Notes: a model not told the origin generated them from the sequence alone. A DNA stretch of 64,000 bases from Microcaldota archaeon (GCA_027365175.1 DAHXNY010000003.1:1-64000), one strand, 5' to 3'; positions 36,178 to 46,724 are shown, numbered from the stretch's first letter. Made by a program: numbers and translations.

Positions 36178-37227
36178 TCAAATGAGATCCAAGTCATACT
36201 TTGCAGGCTTTTCGTCGCTGTTGAACTTCCCGGCTATGCTTGCGCCCTTTACTCCTGTGACTATTGCCACTATCTCTATCTGGCCCTCGTAGCCTGGGAT
36301 TATTCTTGCGCCCCACTTTATGTTTGCCTTAGGGTCCATGCGCTCCGTGATTATTTCACCTGCGTGTATTGCGTCTCCGAGGCTCAGGTCCGATGCTCCT
36401 GATATGTGTATCAGTGCCCCCTTTGCATTCTCGAAGTCAACATCAAGCAGCTTGTTCTTTATCACGGCCTCTGCAGCTGCGGTAACCTTCTCGTTGCCCT
36501 TTCCTACCCCTACGGATATGAATCCAACGTCTCCGCTGCCCATGATTGACCTTACATCAGCAAAGTCTATGTTGATCAGGCTCGGCTGGGTTATCGTCCA
36601 TACGAGTCCTCCTATGGCCTTTGCCAGTATGTCATCTGCTACTGCAAATGCCTCATTCATTGGCAGGTTAGGAACCAGCTTCACCAGCCTGTTGTTGTCC
36701 AGGATTATGACGCTGTCGCTGAACTTCCTCAGCTTCTGAATACCCTCTTCTGCCTTTACCTTCCTTACCCTCTCAAGATCAAATGGGTATGTTACCATCG
36801 CGACTACTATAGCACCCTGTTCCTTTGCTATCTGAGCCACTACCGGCATCGCACCTGTTCCCGTTCCTCCTCCCATACCTGCGCACAGGAAGACCAGTTG
36901 TGCACCGTTTATTACCTCTTCTATTGCCTGCCTGTCAGCCTCTGCTGCCTTTGCTCCGACTTCAGGAGTTCCTCCGGCTCCGAGACCTCTTGTCAGGCTC
37001 TTTCCGATGAGGACCTTCTTTATCCGGTCATCAAGCATCTTGAAGTGCTGAACGTCCGTGTTAATTGCTACAAGGTCTGTGCCCTTAACACCGCTCTTCA
37101 GCAGTCTTTGTGCTGTGTTGTTGCCACCCCCGCCCACTCCTATGGTTACTATCTTTATCTGGGGTGTAGAGTTACTGTCCATCTCCTCGCTTTTATTCGC
37201 AAGAAACTCGCTAGAGAAATCTACCAT
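36178..37227 (-). CDS. ftsZ: cell division protein FtsZ (paralog B)
   Basis: [30 protein letters not shown]. Confidence 0.96.
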   Translation of the reverse strand: MVDFSSEFLANKSEEMDSNSTPQIKIVTIGVGGGGNNTAQRLLKSGVKGTDLVAINTDVQHFKMLDDRIKKVLIGKSLTRGLGAGGTPEVGAKAAEADRQAIEEVINGAQLVFLCAGMGGGTGTGAMPVVAQIAKEQGAIVVAMVTYPFDLERVRKVKAEEGIQKLRKFSDSVIILDNNRLVKLVPNLPMNEAFAVADDILAKAIGGLVWTITQPSLINIDFADVRSIMGSGDVGFISVGVGKGNEKVTAAAEAVIKNKLLDVDFENAKGALIHISGASDLSLGDAIHAGEIITERMDPKANIKWGARIIPGYEGQIEIVAIVTGVKGASIAGKFNSDEKPAKYDLDLI

Positions 37228-37432
37228 GCGATCGCCAGTTTATATAAACTACTAAATACGTTTAAATGTCTTTTGTATGGGAGTCAGTAATGGAACGGCT
37301 TATACTTTGATAAAAATCATATACTTAAATAAATTATTATTAGTGGAAGATAAGGATTTTTACGCAGAATCCGTACCGTAATGGGAATGAAAAACAAATT
37401 TTACCGACGTTAATTGCAATTTGGGATTAGTA

Positions 37433-39193
37433 TCAGGCTGATAGCTTGGACTTCCGCTGTATGCCGAACATCTCTATTACCTCTTCTGTCGTCGTGGCAT
37501 CGGAAGCGCTCTTGTCCTGCCTTATCCCATCGCTCACGAGCCTTGGGAATCTCAGGGCATATCCTATTCCGTCCTTTACCCCGCAGGTGTGCATGTTCGA
37601 CCTTGTTATCTCGTCTGCCCTTACAGTTACTACGTACTTCGGCTCGACCCAGAAGTCAGGCTCCACCACAGCGTTTACCCTTGCAGGCCTGTGCTTTGTC
37701 TTTATCTCATCAAGATCCTTCTTCAGCGATTTCATCTGCACCTCGCTGAATCCTGTGCCTATTCGCGTTATGGTTTCAAAGGCATCCTCTTTGTCATTGT
37801 AAACGCCTGCTAGGAGACCGCCGAATTTGAACTCGGCGCGCAGCCCTTTTCCTAGGAAGTATCCCAGTATCACGAGGTCAAGCGTGTCTGACAGTTCTCC
37901 CTTGTAGCTCCTCTTCAGCTTTATCCAGGAGAACTTCCTCGCGCCTGCCACATAGCTTGAGCCGAGGTCCTTTGCCATTATGCCCTCGAGACCGTCCTCT
38001 ATTACCGTATTGAAGTACTTGTCTATCGTCTTGGGATCGTCAGTGACTATCCTGTCGGAGAGTCGTATCATGCGCCTTTTCTTCAGCACGGATTCAAGCA
38101 GGTTCCTCCTCTCCGAGTAGGGCTTTGCCATCGTATCCCTGCCGTTAAGATACATTATGTCGAATGAGAAGAGGGTCAGGGGCATCTCCTTTGACATCTC
38201 CTCTACTCCATGCTTCCTCTTCCTCTGTATGGTCTCCTGGAAAGGGAGGAACTGGTCCGTGGCTTCGTTGTATCCTATTGCCTCTCCCTCTATTATTGCA
38301 GAGTCTGCCGATATCTCATCGAGTGCGGCGTCGACTATTTCCGGGAACATGGGAGTAAGCACCTCCAGGTTCCTCGAGTATATCTCAACCTTCTTCCTCT
38401 TCCTATCCACATGTATCTGCTGCCTTAATCCGTCGTACTTTGATTCTATGGCGCACCTTCCATGGGTCTTTTCCAGTATCTGCTCCGCAGTAGGAAGCCT
38501 CTCGGCAAGTGCGGGCCTTATAGGACTGAAGAGCTGCACCTCTATGCGCTCTATCCCTTTTATCCCATTCTCGGCCATGATCTCACCTATCCTCCCGAGG
38601 TCGCTGCAGATGTTGTATGCGTTCTCCAGCACAGGCTTTGACTCCCTGCTTCCGGTGAATGCCTTGGAAAGCGCTTCGAGAATGGTTGCATCGCCAAGGC
38701 CCAGCCTGAGCCTTCCGAGGGCGAATCTGGTAACGTATCTTGCTTCGAGAGGAGAGGAGGCTGAAAGAATCTCCATCAGCATCTTTATCTTCGTGTCCTG
38801 GCTGCCCTGCCCTCCGGTCTTCGCTATCTTGTGCATCGATTCGAAGACATCGTTTACTGTAAAGGACTTGGAACTTATCCTCTTCAGCTTTGACTTAGAA
38901 CAGAAATCCTCTGCCACTGCCCCAAGGTCTCCTGATTTCTTGTATGCCTGTATGACGGAATCTTTTGAATAGCCGGTAGCTGCAGCTATGGCCTGCTCGG
39001 CGAAGCTCTCAGCCAGCCCTATCACTACGCCCTCGAATGAAGGACTGAGAACTCCCTGCGTTATGTATATCAGGTGCCGAATCTCTCCGGGGGAGGATTT
39101 TGACAAAAGCTCCGAGAGCGTGTCTATCATCTCCAGCCTTGAGCTTGTGCCCTCGAGCTTCTCGTAATAAGCGGCAGTGTCCTTGAACAGCAT
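37433..39193 (-). CDS. lig: ATP-dependent DNA ligase (archaeal LigB type)
   Basis: adenylation motif AIESKYDGLRQQIHV, EGEAIGYN, EGIMAKDLGSSYVAGARKFSWIKLKR; start corrected to MLFKDTAAYY. Confidence 0.95.
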   Translation of the reverse strand: MLFKDTAAYYEKLEGTSSRLEMIDTLSELLSKSSPGEIRHLIYITQGVLSPSFEGVVIGLAESFAEQAIAAATGYSKDSVIQAYKKSGDLGAVAEDFCSKSKLKRISSKSFTVNDVFESMHKIAKTGGQGSQDTKIKMLMEILSASSPLEARYVTRFALGRLRLGLGDATILEALSKAFTGSRESKPVLENAYNICSDLGRIGEIMAENGIKGIERIEVQLFSPIRPALAERLPTAEQILEKTHGRCAIESKYDGLRQQIHVDRKRKKVEIYSRNLEVLTPMFPEIVDAALDEISADSAIIEGEAIGYNEATDQFLPFQETIQRKRKHGVEEMSKEMPLTLFSFDIMYLNGRDTMAKPYSERRNLLESVLKKRRMIRLSDRIVTDDPKTIDKYFNTVIEDGLEGIMAKDLGSSYVAGARKFSWIKLKRSYKGELSDTLDLVILGYFLGKGLRAEFKFGGLLAGVYNDKEDAFETITRIGTGFSEVQMKSLKKDLDEIKTKHRPARVNAVVEPDFWVEPKYVVTVRADEITRSNMHTCGVKDGIGYALRFPRLVSDGIRQDKSASDATTTEEVIEMFGIQRKSKLSA

Positions 39194-39250
39194 CTTAACC
39201 AATATCAAATCTGTTCTTATGTTTATATAGTTTCTCTGAAATACCATAAT

Positions 39251-39511
39251 ATGGCAAAGGAACCGTGCGAACATTTTGTTGGCATTGACAAAGATATAAA
39301 GGCAAAGAGTGAAGTCTGCGAGGAGTGCATAAAGGAGGGGACGCACTGGGTACAGCTTCGTGTCTGTTTGGTCTGCGGCCATGTAGGATGCTGTGATTCA
39401 TCCGTAGGAAGGCATGCGACAAAGCACTTCCAGGAAACAGGTCACGCTGCGATGGCGGCGCATCCCGGCAGAGAGTGGAGATGGTGCTACGTGCACAAGG
39501 ATTATTACTGA
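39251..39511 (+). CDS. UBP-type zinc finger protein
   Basis: CEHF...CEEC...WVQLRVCLVCGHVGCCDSSVGRHATKHFQETGHAAM. Confidence 0.93.
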   Translation: MAKEPCEHFVGIDKDIKAKSEVCEECIKEGTHWVQLRVCLVCGHVGCCDSSVGRHATKHFQETGHAAMAAHPGREWRWCYVHKDYY

Positions 39512-39596
39512 TGCATGCCACGTAATTTCATTATGTAGACATATGGGATAGCCAATGCTGTTTTGCTAGTTTATTGAAGCTGTTAGCCATTTTGGC

Positions 39597-40739
39597 TTAC
39601 TCTTCGTTTATTATCTCATATATCTTATTGGCGAAGAAGCCCATGTTGCGCTCCTTCTTCTCTGGCACAAGTATGCCCTGCTTGACAAGCCTGTCCACTG
39701 CGCGTTTTGCAGTAGGGTATGTCGCGTTGATCGCATTCCTTGCATCTGCTATGGTTATGAATGGGTTCTTGAAGAGCTCATTCAGCACTATTCTTGATGA
39801 CTCTGAGGATTTTGAAGGGCCGAGCTTTTTCATGCACGCTTCCCTGTACTCGGAGAGCTTTGAAGCGGTGCGCACGGCCTTCTTGGCCTGGAAGTGCATA
39901 GCCTTAAGGAAGAACTTTATCCATGCCAGATAGTCGCCTGTCTTGCTTACGTGCAGTATCGTGTCGTAGTAGGATGCCCTGTCCCTCTCGAAGTACTCGC
40001 TCATGCATAGGCTGGGAAGCGAGAGGAGCCTGCTCTTCTGCAGATACACGGATATGAGCGCTCTTCCGGTCCTTCCGTTTGCATGCTCGAAGGGCCTTAT
40101 GGCCTCGAACTGGTAGTGCATAATTGCTATCTGGACTATCGGATGCACCGACTCATACTCCTGCATATAGTAAAGCGCGTTCTCCAGCAATGGCACTATT
40201 CTCTCCGGAGGCGGGGGCACGTATCTTGCTATAGCGGCCGGGGTATCTGGAGAACCAAGCCAGTTCTGCCTATTCCTTATTATCATATCCTTTTCATTTG
40301 TGCTGCCCGTAAGTGCCTTGTGGGCTCCGATTACCGTATTCATGCTTATGTCCCCGCGGCTTATCGCCGGTATGCAGCTCCTCAGAGCCTCTATATGGCC
40401 AATGGCCTCTTTTGCAGCCTTGGGATCCTTTATCGAGCGTTTTCCCCGCTCATACCTGAAGATATTGTCCAGGGTCTCCCGGTTTCCATGCAGCCTTGCA
40501 TTCTCCAGCGCCTCCTTTCTTGTCTGCAGTTCTGCAAATTCCGGGAATTCAGAGGATATTGCCTCGAGCTTCCCCAACTCGAAGCTTGTCTTTGCCAGAA
40601 GAGTTGTCGCCTCATCGTCAAATTTGATCTGCACAGGGAGCAGCCTCGGTACAAAGGCGTAGTAGTTGTTGTGTGCATTCTGTACGAATATGAGCTCTCC
40701 TGCCATACCATTGAAATCGCTGGGATTCACCACAGGCAC
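39597..40739 (-). CDS. Fic-family protein with degenerate catalytic motif, C-terminal winged helix
   Basis: FEAIRPFEHANGRTGRALISVYLQK and RKEALENARLHGNRETLDNIF. Confidence 0.88.
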   Translation of the reverse strand: MPVVNPSDFNGMAGELIFVQNAHNNYYAFVPRLLPVQIKFDDEATTLLAKTSFELGKLEAISSEFPEFAELQTRKEALENARLHGNRETLDNIFRYERGKRSIKDPKAAKEAIGHIEALRSCIPAISRGDISMNTVIGAHKALTGSTNEKDMIIRNRQNWLGSPDTPAAIARYVPPPPERIVPLLENALYYMQEYESVHPIVQIAIMHYQFEAIRPFEHANGRTGRALISVYLQKSRLLSLPSLCMSEYFERDRASYYDTILHVSKTGDYLAWIKFFLKAMHFQAKKAVRTASKLSEYREACMKKLGPSKSSESSRIVLNELFKNPFITIADARNAINATYPTAKRAVDRLVKQGILVPEKKERNMGFFANKIYEIINEE

Positions 40740-41154
40740 CGATTATTATATTAAAAGAATATATTTAAACCTTTACTAAATCAATATTTATCACAATATT
40801 AATCTGCAATAACGTATTGGAACTAAATATAAACACAATAAACATACTATAACTGACTACATACGATTATTATAGATAAATTAAGTTTTTATTAAATTAA
40901 TCTCATTTATAATTAATATAATGTAATTTTATTTGTTTTTACCCGCTTTTGTAGATTTTTTACTTAATATATTATAAATATATTGAAGATAATCGCATAT
41001 ATCACATTATTTCGATCTGAAGAAGCAGTGTTTCAATTGTTCGAATATAATTAAAGAAATATTGTTTATAATTAATATAAATTAATAATCAACATTTGAT
41101 TGATATTTTGATAGTTTATGTTAAATTATATGTGTATTAATTTAATATTACTCT

Positions 41155-41275
41155 GATACGCAGCTCGCACCTGGCTGTGTGGGACATGAGGTCTCTGGTG
41201 CGAATTAGGTGACATCCTCCCACCCCTGAAGGGAGCCATCTAAAGAGGGTGTGGGATTTCCCGCTCACGTTGTTA
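41155..41275 (+). ncRNA. structured GC-rich island, IS200/IS605 right-end / omegaRNA-like remnant candidate (strand inferred)
   Basis: stems TCGCACC(41165-71)/GGTGCGA(41197-203) and TCCCACCCC(41218-26)/GGGTGTGGGA(41247-56), then TTTCCCGCTCACG. Confidence 0.45.
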
Positions 41276-41474
41276 ATAGCAAATATATTAATTATATTGC
41301 TGATTTTTGTAGATATATAGCACTTTTTGATTTATTATATTAAATAATTAATCATTATATTTAATACAAACAATGAATCTAATTGAATTGCAGAGAACAT
41401 AGAAGCAGGAGACATAAACGTAAAGATATAGCATTGGGATTGGCAGTTTAGGATGGCTTATGAAGCGCGCCTGA

Positions 41475-43862
41475 TCAGACAATCCCTGTGTTTATGCTTA
41501 TGTTCATCTCAGTAGTGGCTCCTGAAGAGACGTTTACTGATTTTGGAATGTTGCGCAGACAGCTTATGTAGTGGCAATTGAGCATGCTTACCGAGTAAGA
41601 ACCCGCAGCCACCTGCTGTGAGTATGTACCATTTGCGCCAAGGGGGATTGTGTAATTGTAGGCGTTGTTAGTTGATATGAGTTCCAGTTTGAGATTTGAA
41701 TAGAGTGTATTAAGGTCTATACTGCCTGCACAGGTATTGCTGATAGATTCTACAGGGCATAATGGGCCTATCACCACCCTGCCCTGAATTATCCCGAAGC
41801 CGGTCTGATTCTGCGGAATTGTAGTCACAGTAGTCGTAGTAGATGTCAACGTATCGTTTATGCTGCTGTTAGACTGTTCGGTTGTATTCCGGGATACCGA
41901 GTATGTGGTCTTTATTGACAGCTGCCCGTAATACTGATAGCCAGGGGCCTTTATAGTGAGGACCGCAGCTCTTATCTTCTGGCCTGCCGTGCATACGAAG
42001 CAGTGTATGCTTCCTGAAGAGCAGACAGGGCACCTCCCAGGAATATACTCCATCACATATGCCGTCCCTAGGAGAGTAAATCCGGGAGTAAGTATGCTTA
42101 TGTTCTTAAGCTGATAAGCAGAATAGTAATCGTTATACGAACCTGAGAGCAACGGCAGGGTGTAGTTAGCAGTTCCGTTTATCGTTGATGTAAAGCCCTG
42201 CAAAGAGATATTGTATGAGGAATTGCCTGCTAGCACCTGCTCGTTCACCATGCTCACTCCGACAAGCTTTGAGGTATAGTTGCTTATGCTGCCTTCATCA
42301 GAAGCAGTGTAATTCGCATTTGCAATTCCTGAATGCTGCTGTCCGGCACCGTTCACCTTTATGCTGTAATTCTGGCTAGGTATGAGAAGTATCCTTGTTA
42401 CCCCTCTGAAGAATGGCAGTGAATCTGCCGCATATGGCAGTGGGCCTATCCCAAGAGTGCCGTTGAAGCGGAGGTCTGCTGAAGCGCCGGGCTTGACAGA
42501 CAGGCCTGTGAAGCTTCTGCACCCTATGAATGCACCAATCTCATCGCCGTGGGACTCTTCGCAGTTTGGCACATAATTGAATATCGGGAGTGAGAGTGTC
42601 CCGTTGTCAAGCACGATGAAATTAAGGTAATTGTTGAACTTGTTGACAAATGCTCCGGCAGCATTTGCTTCAAGCTCGCTCTGGTTCCTGGATTCTGCGT
42701 TTGCAGATATTGATATCGCACTCTTGCCTATGCACATTATCCCGACGCATGTTTTTGCTGTTGTTCCTGCATTAGAATTATCAGATATGGCTGATGTATA
42801 GCCCTGATAGCCAAGCCTTATCTCTTCCATTAAGCCATTAAGCTGCATATTTGTCAGATTGACAGTAGTGTTGCCGGTGTTCTTTACCTCTATAGACATC
42901 ATGGTCAAATTGCCTGAAGAGGCCAGAGTGGCATTAGTTATTATTATGCTGCTGTTTGATCTTATCCTGCGGACTGTGTCAGGGCTTATCCTTTCTACGT
43001 AGCCTATGCTCCTGGTGCTTGCCGCTTCTGATCTGCCTATGAATATGGCCTTGACATTGGGAACCATCACGAATATACTCTCATTGTTCTGCGAATATAT
43101 ACTGACTATTGTAGGGTTCATGTTTATCAGGGCACCTCCTATAGAGGAGTTGGAGCTTGAGTTTAGCTGCGCTTCCACGTAGCCCTGAGGCACAGTCACG
43201 TTGTATGTGGTGTTATCTATAGTTATGTTTGCAGCTGTTATGTTGAGCCTTAGGGCCTTTATCATACTGTAGTTCTTCACATTCAGGACGGCTATTGTCT
43301 TTGTAACATTGGTCAGGTTGAGAAGGTCGGCAGTGCCACTGGCGTTGAAGTACTCGAATGCAGAGGAATTTGCATAGAATAGGCCTAATGAAGAGTATCT
43401 TATCGTCAGTGATGAGGTTCCTGGAGGCACAAGAGGAGGATCCGTAAGCTGCACTACGAAGTTGCCCTGCAGGGAGGAGTTTGAATACTGCGAATTGAAT
43501 GAAGGAGGAGTTGTAGAGTAGTTTCCTGGATAGACTGGCGCCCTGCCATTGAATAGAAATATGCCAATAGCTGCTATCGCTATTATTACAAGTATGCCTA
43601 CTGCGAAAGCCCTTACCTTTGCAACATTGTAACCGTTGTCCTCAAGGCGCTTTTCGAATCCATTGTTGTATTCGTAGTACTTCCACTTCCTGCTATAAGG
43701 ATTCTCTATCTCCTTTATGGCGCCTATCTTCAGGAGCTCTTTTATGTGCTGGTTTGTAGTAGACTGGCCCAGACCCAGCTTTTCGGATATCTGAGTCATT
43801 GTCATAGGCTTCTCTTTTACCAGTCCTATTATCTTCTTCTTGCTTTCAAAGAGCTTGCTCAT
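41475..43862 (-). CDS. membrane-anchored wHTH protein with large extracellular domain
   Basis: N-terminal wHTH KPMTMTQISEKLGLGQSTTNQHIKELLKIGAIKE, TM VRAFAVGILVIIAIAAIGIFLF, then ~680 aa rich in N-x-S/T. Confidence 0.8.
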   Translation of the reverse strand: MSKLFESKKKIIGLVKEKPMTMTQISEKLGLGQSTTNQHIKELLKIGAIKEIENPYSRKWKYYEYNNGFEKRLEDNGYNVAKVRAFAVGILVIIAIAAIGIFLFNGRAPVYPGNYSTTPPSFNSQYSNSSLQGNFVVQLTDPPLVPPGTSSLTIRYSSLGLFYANSSAFEYFNASGTADLLNLTNVTKTIAVLNVKNYSMIKALRLNITAANITIDNTTYNVTVPQGYVEAQLNSSSNSSIGGALINMNPTIVSIYSQNNESIFVMVPNVKAIFIGRSEAASTRSIGYVERISPDTVRRIRSNSSIIITNATLASSGNLTMMSIEVKNTGNTTVNLTNMQLNGLMEEIRLGYQGYTSAISDNSNAGTTAKTCVGIMCIGKSAISISANAESRNQSELEANAAGAFVNKFNNYLNFIVLDNGTLSLPIFNYVPNCEESHGDEIGAFIGCRSFTGLSVKPGASADLRFNGTLGIGPLPYAADSLPFFRGVTRILLIPSQNYSIKVNGAGQQHSGIANANYTASDEGSISNYTSKLVGVSMVNEQVLAGNSSYNISLQGFTSTINGTANYTLPLLSGSYNDYYSAYQLKNISILTPGFTLLGTAYVMEYIPGRCPVCSSGSIHCFVCTAGQKIRAAVLTIKAPGYQYYGQLSIKTTYSVSRNTTEQSNSSINDTLTSTTTTVTTIPQNQTGFGIIQGRVVIGPLCPVESISNTCAGSIDLNTLYSNLKLELISTNNAYNYTIPLGANGTYSQQVAAGSYSVSMLNCHYISCLRNIPKSVNVSSGATTEMNISINTGIV

Positions 43863-43988
43863 ACCATAACACAGTAATAACATATGCAGTAAGAATTAAT
43901 AAACCTGAAGAATTGCATCGGTTTTGTTGCGGTTTTACCTCAGCATAGGTAAAAACCGTAGCTTTGCAAATGGTATGTAATCCGTTAG

Positions 43989-44741
43989 CTACCTGTTTTC
44001 CGAGTGCTTGTCCGTAACCTCCTTGTATGAATCATGCGTGCCTATGTCATACCAGAAATCATCATACACCACGGCGTGCACCTCGTTCTTGTTCTTTACG
44101 AGCCACTGCATGAAGTATCCTGGAGAGTCAGGGTTGTTCTTGTTTGCTATATACTCGTCGAACTTCTCCAGGTGCTCCTTAGGTATAGCATATATGCACG
44201 TGCTTATCAGTGTAGATTTAGGATTCTGCGGTTTCTCCTCGAATTCTTTTATCATGCTCCCTTCAAGGCTTACGACTCCGAAGCGTTTTGCCTCATCAAG
44301 GCTCTTTATATTGTGCAGCGCTGTTACTATCTTCCTGCCGCTCTTGGACTTTGCCAGGAGTTTTGAAAGGTCAAAATTGTGGAAGTTGTCCCCTGCCACT
44401 ATCAGCAGGTCGTCTTTCAGCCCGAGCGTCTTTATAGTGTAATCTATGCCCTTTACTGCCCCGAACTTCTCGCCCTCATGCATCGTAGGTTCAACAACGA
44501 GATCTATATGCACATTCTTTACCGCCTTCCTGTGGTCTATCCAGTACCTGAACTGCTTCTCGAACTTCTTGTTTGTAGAGACTATTATCCTGTCGAAATT
44601 GCCAGGGATGAGGCCGTCAAGTATGTAATCTATCATCAGTTTGTCTCCTATAGGGAGCAGAGGCTTTGGTATGTATGTAGTTATTGGTTCAAGCCTTTTT
44701 GCATAGCCTCCGCAGAGTATCAACGCATCTATGATAAACAC
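43989..44741 (-). CDS. sugar-phosphate nucleotidyltransferase
   Basis: ALILCGGYAKRLEPITTYIPKPLLPIGDKLMIDYIL. Confidence 0.92.
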   Translation of the reverse strand: MFIIDALILCGGYAKRLEPITTYIPKPLLPIGDKLMIDYILDGLIPGNFDRIIVSTNKKFEKQFRYWIDHRKAVKNVHIDLVVEPTMHEGEKFGAVKGIDYTIKTLGLKDDLLIVAGDNFHNFDLSKLLAKSKSGRKIVTALHNIKSLDEAKRFGVVSLEGSMIKEFEEKPQNPKSTLISTCIYAIPKEHLEKFDEYIANKNNPDSPGYFMQWLVKNKNEVHAVVYDDFWYDIGTHDSYKEVTDKHSENR

Positions 44742-44922
44742 CGATAAATTGTTATGTTTCTTAATGACTTAGAGAAGCCTTAAGTGAATCTAAAATACTA
44801 TGGCTTCATATTTAAACCTTGCTGAATCATTGTAAATCCTTTAATTGCAGCTGATACCGGCCATGCTGACAGAGAGTAAGACTTTGCCGAGTCCGTGCAA
44901 TAATAAGAATTAACGTCGTTTA

Positions 44923-45555
44923 TCACTGGCGTTCAGCATGCTCAAGCAGCGCCCTGTATGCAGGGAATTCTTTGGCCGCCTGGGTTTGGTTCTTCCAGAT
45001 TTGCGAGTCGTACTCCTGCCTTGCAGCCATTACTATCTCTTTTGGTATGGGAATTGCCGCTGCGGCTGAGCCGACAGACTGGTTCTGATATACGCTTGCA
45101 ACCCTGGCATCGTCTGCAGGCCTATCTCCAGAGCTTACGATCAGGCGGCAGTCGTAAAATACTACGCTGCCGACTAACAGGCGCACAGGAGCTTCACCTT
45201 TAGCAATATTTGCGGCTGCATTTGGAGAAACAAAGAGACGGTCATGCCAGTCTGCATGCGATCTGTTTTGTAATTTTGTAAATGTTCCATCTGCATTATT
45301 TGCGAAATATCCGGAAATCGGCGGCACCCCTTCGAATGTGCGTCCTTTGTAAGCCTGCCCTTCTGGAACTCTGGGCGCAAGTTCCTTGTTTTGTACGCTT
45401 ATCCAGTAATAATCAGGCGGAAGCGCCGCGACATGTGATAATGATGCATATGCCCTGTCCTGTCCCAATTTGACACCGGCCTTGGCAACATTACCCTTTC
45501 CTACCTCAACTTCGACTGTATTGGTGTGTTCCTTCGCGTTGGTTCTAAATGCCAT
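44923..45555 (-). CDS. hypothetical protein
   Basis: 210-aa ORF starting MAFRTNAKEHTN. Confidence 0.6.
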   Translation of the reverse strand: MAFRTNAKEHTNTVEVEVGKGNVAKAGVKLGQDRAYASLSHVAALPPDYYWISVQNKELAPRVPEGQAYKGRTFEGVPPISGYFANNADGTFTKLQNRSHADWHDRLFVSPNAAANIAKGEAPVRLLVGSVVFYDCRLIVSSGDRPADDARVASVYQNQSVGSAAAAIPIPKEIVMAARQEYDSQIWKNQTQAAKEFPAYRALLEHAERQ

Positions 45556-45806
45556 AAAATACACAAGAGGATTGTGTTTGGACTCATATATAAGCATTTA
45601 GCAGGTCTTTTTATGCTGTTTCCTTTTAATAGTCCAAAACATTTCATTTGTGTTGTATTGTCTATACCAATAAACAACATTCGACTAAGAAAATAGATAG
45701 ATTTAAAAATGAAAAAATAATTACATTATAGTGTGATAAAACGGCAAAGGTTACTGTAAAGAGAGTAGAGACGCTTGATGGCATAGGAAAGGAGCTTAAA
45801 AAGGCG

Positions 45807-46724
45807 ATGGCAGAGTCCCTTGGGAGAGAGGCTCCTTTGATAATATACCACCCTTCGAGGCTCTCTAATGCTGAAGAGTTTAGGGCATTGTTCACCGTAT
45901 CTAGCGGGCAGGCCGTAGAGCATGACATAAGGACCGGCAAGGACGGTTACTCGGTTCAGCAGGGCATGTTTACGGATAGGCTGCATGCCTGGAATATCCT
46001 GCCGGTAAGCAGCCTTGGAGGATTAGAGAGTGTGCTAGGAACCACAAGAGCAGTAGAAATAGTCGGGATTGCAAAGAGGAGAGACAGGAGCGGAAAGCCG
46101 TTTACAATGGATACCGTAAAGGATAATCTCTTCGTAAAGGATTTGACAGTTGAGGAGCTGCAGGTATTGGGAAGGGCAGGAGGAGAGGAGATACTTGCAC
46201 TGGGAGAGTTTCTCGACCTTTACAAGCATGCATCTAATAGCAAGGTCAAACCTGGAAGACTTTGCATAGACATAAAGGATGGCGACAGGGATTTGCACGG
46301 AAGCCTGAAACTTGCCGTGAATGCAACAAAAGCAGTATTTGAAGAGCTAAAGGCAAGAAGACTTGAGAGATCCGCATATATGATAATGCAGTACAGCATA
46401 GATGCGTTCAAAGCTTCGAAGAAGATAGTTGAAGATAATGCGATATCCGCATGCGTGCTGCCAAGCAGCATGATAAGCAGAGGCGGAGAGCAGAAGTTTA
46501 GAGATTATGCAAATAAGGCCATTGATGCGGCAGGAGCAGATTGGGTCGTATGCAGGATAGGTGATCTGCACTTGATAAAAGACCTCTTGAGATCTGAAGA
46601 TAATATAGGACATGAACCTAATATTATGGTTTATGCACCTCCGAAGGAGAGTTCTGATATAAAACTACTTATACGGACTCTCAAGGATTATCCGAGCATA
46701 AAAGCCATACAGATAGACGCATGA
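45807..46724 (+). CDS. glycerophosphodiester phosphodiesterase-like protein
   Basis: AVEHDIRTGKDGYSVQQGMFTDRL and LCIDIKDGDRD; coding-like frame extends upstream of the ATG. Confidence 0.55.
   Translation: MAESLGREAPLIIYHPSRLSNAEEFRALFTVSSGQAVEHDIRTGKDGYSVQQGMFTDRLHAWNILPVSSLGGLESVLGTTRAVEIVGIAKRRDRSGKPFTMDTVKDNLFVKDLTVEELQVLGRAGGEEILALGEFLDLYKHASNSKVKPGRLCIDIKDGDRDLHGSLKLAVNATKAVFEELKARRLERSAYMIMQYSIDAFKASKKIVEDNAISACVLPSSMISRGGEQKFRDYANKAIDAAGADWVVCRIGDLHLIKDLLRSEDNIGHEPNIMVYAPPKESSDIKLLIRTLKDYPSIKAIQIDA

Noticed and set aside
37433-39382. N-terminal extension of the DNA ligase ORF
   Set aside because: Extension is antisense to the start of the UBP zinc finger region; the ligase core starts at 39193.
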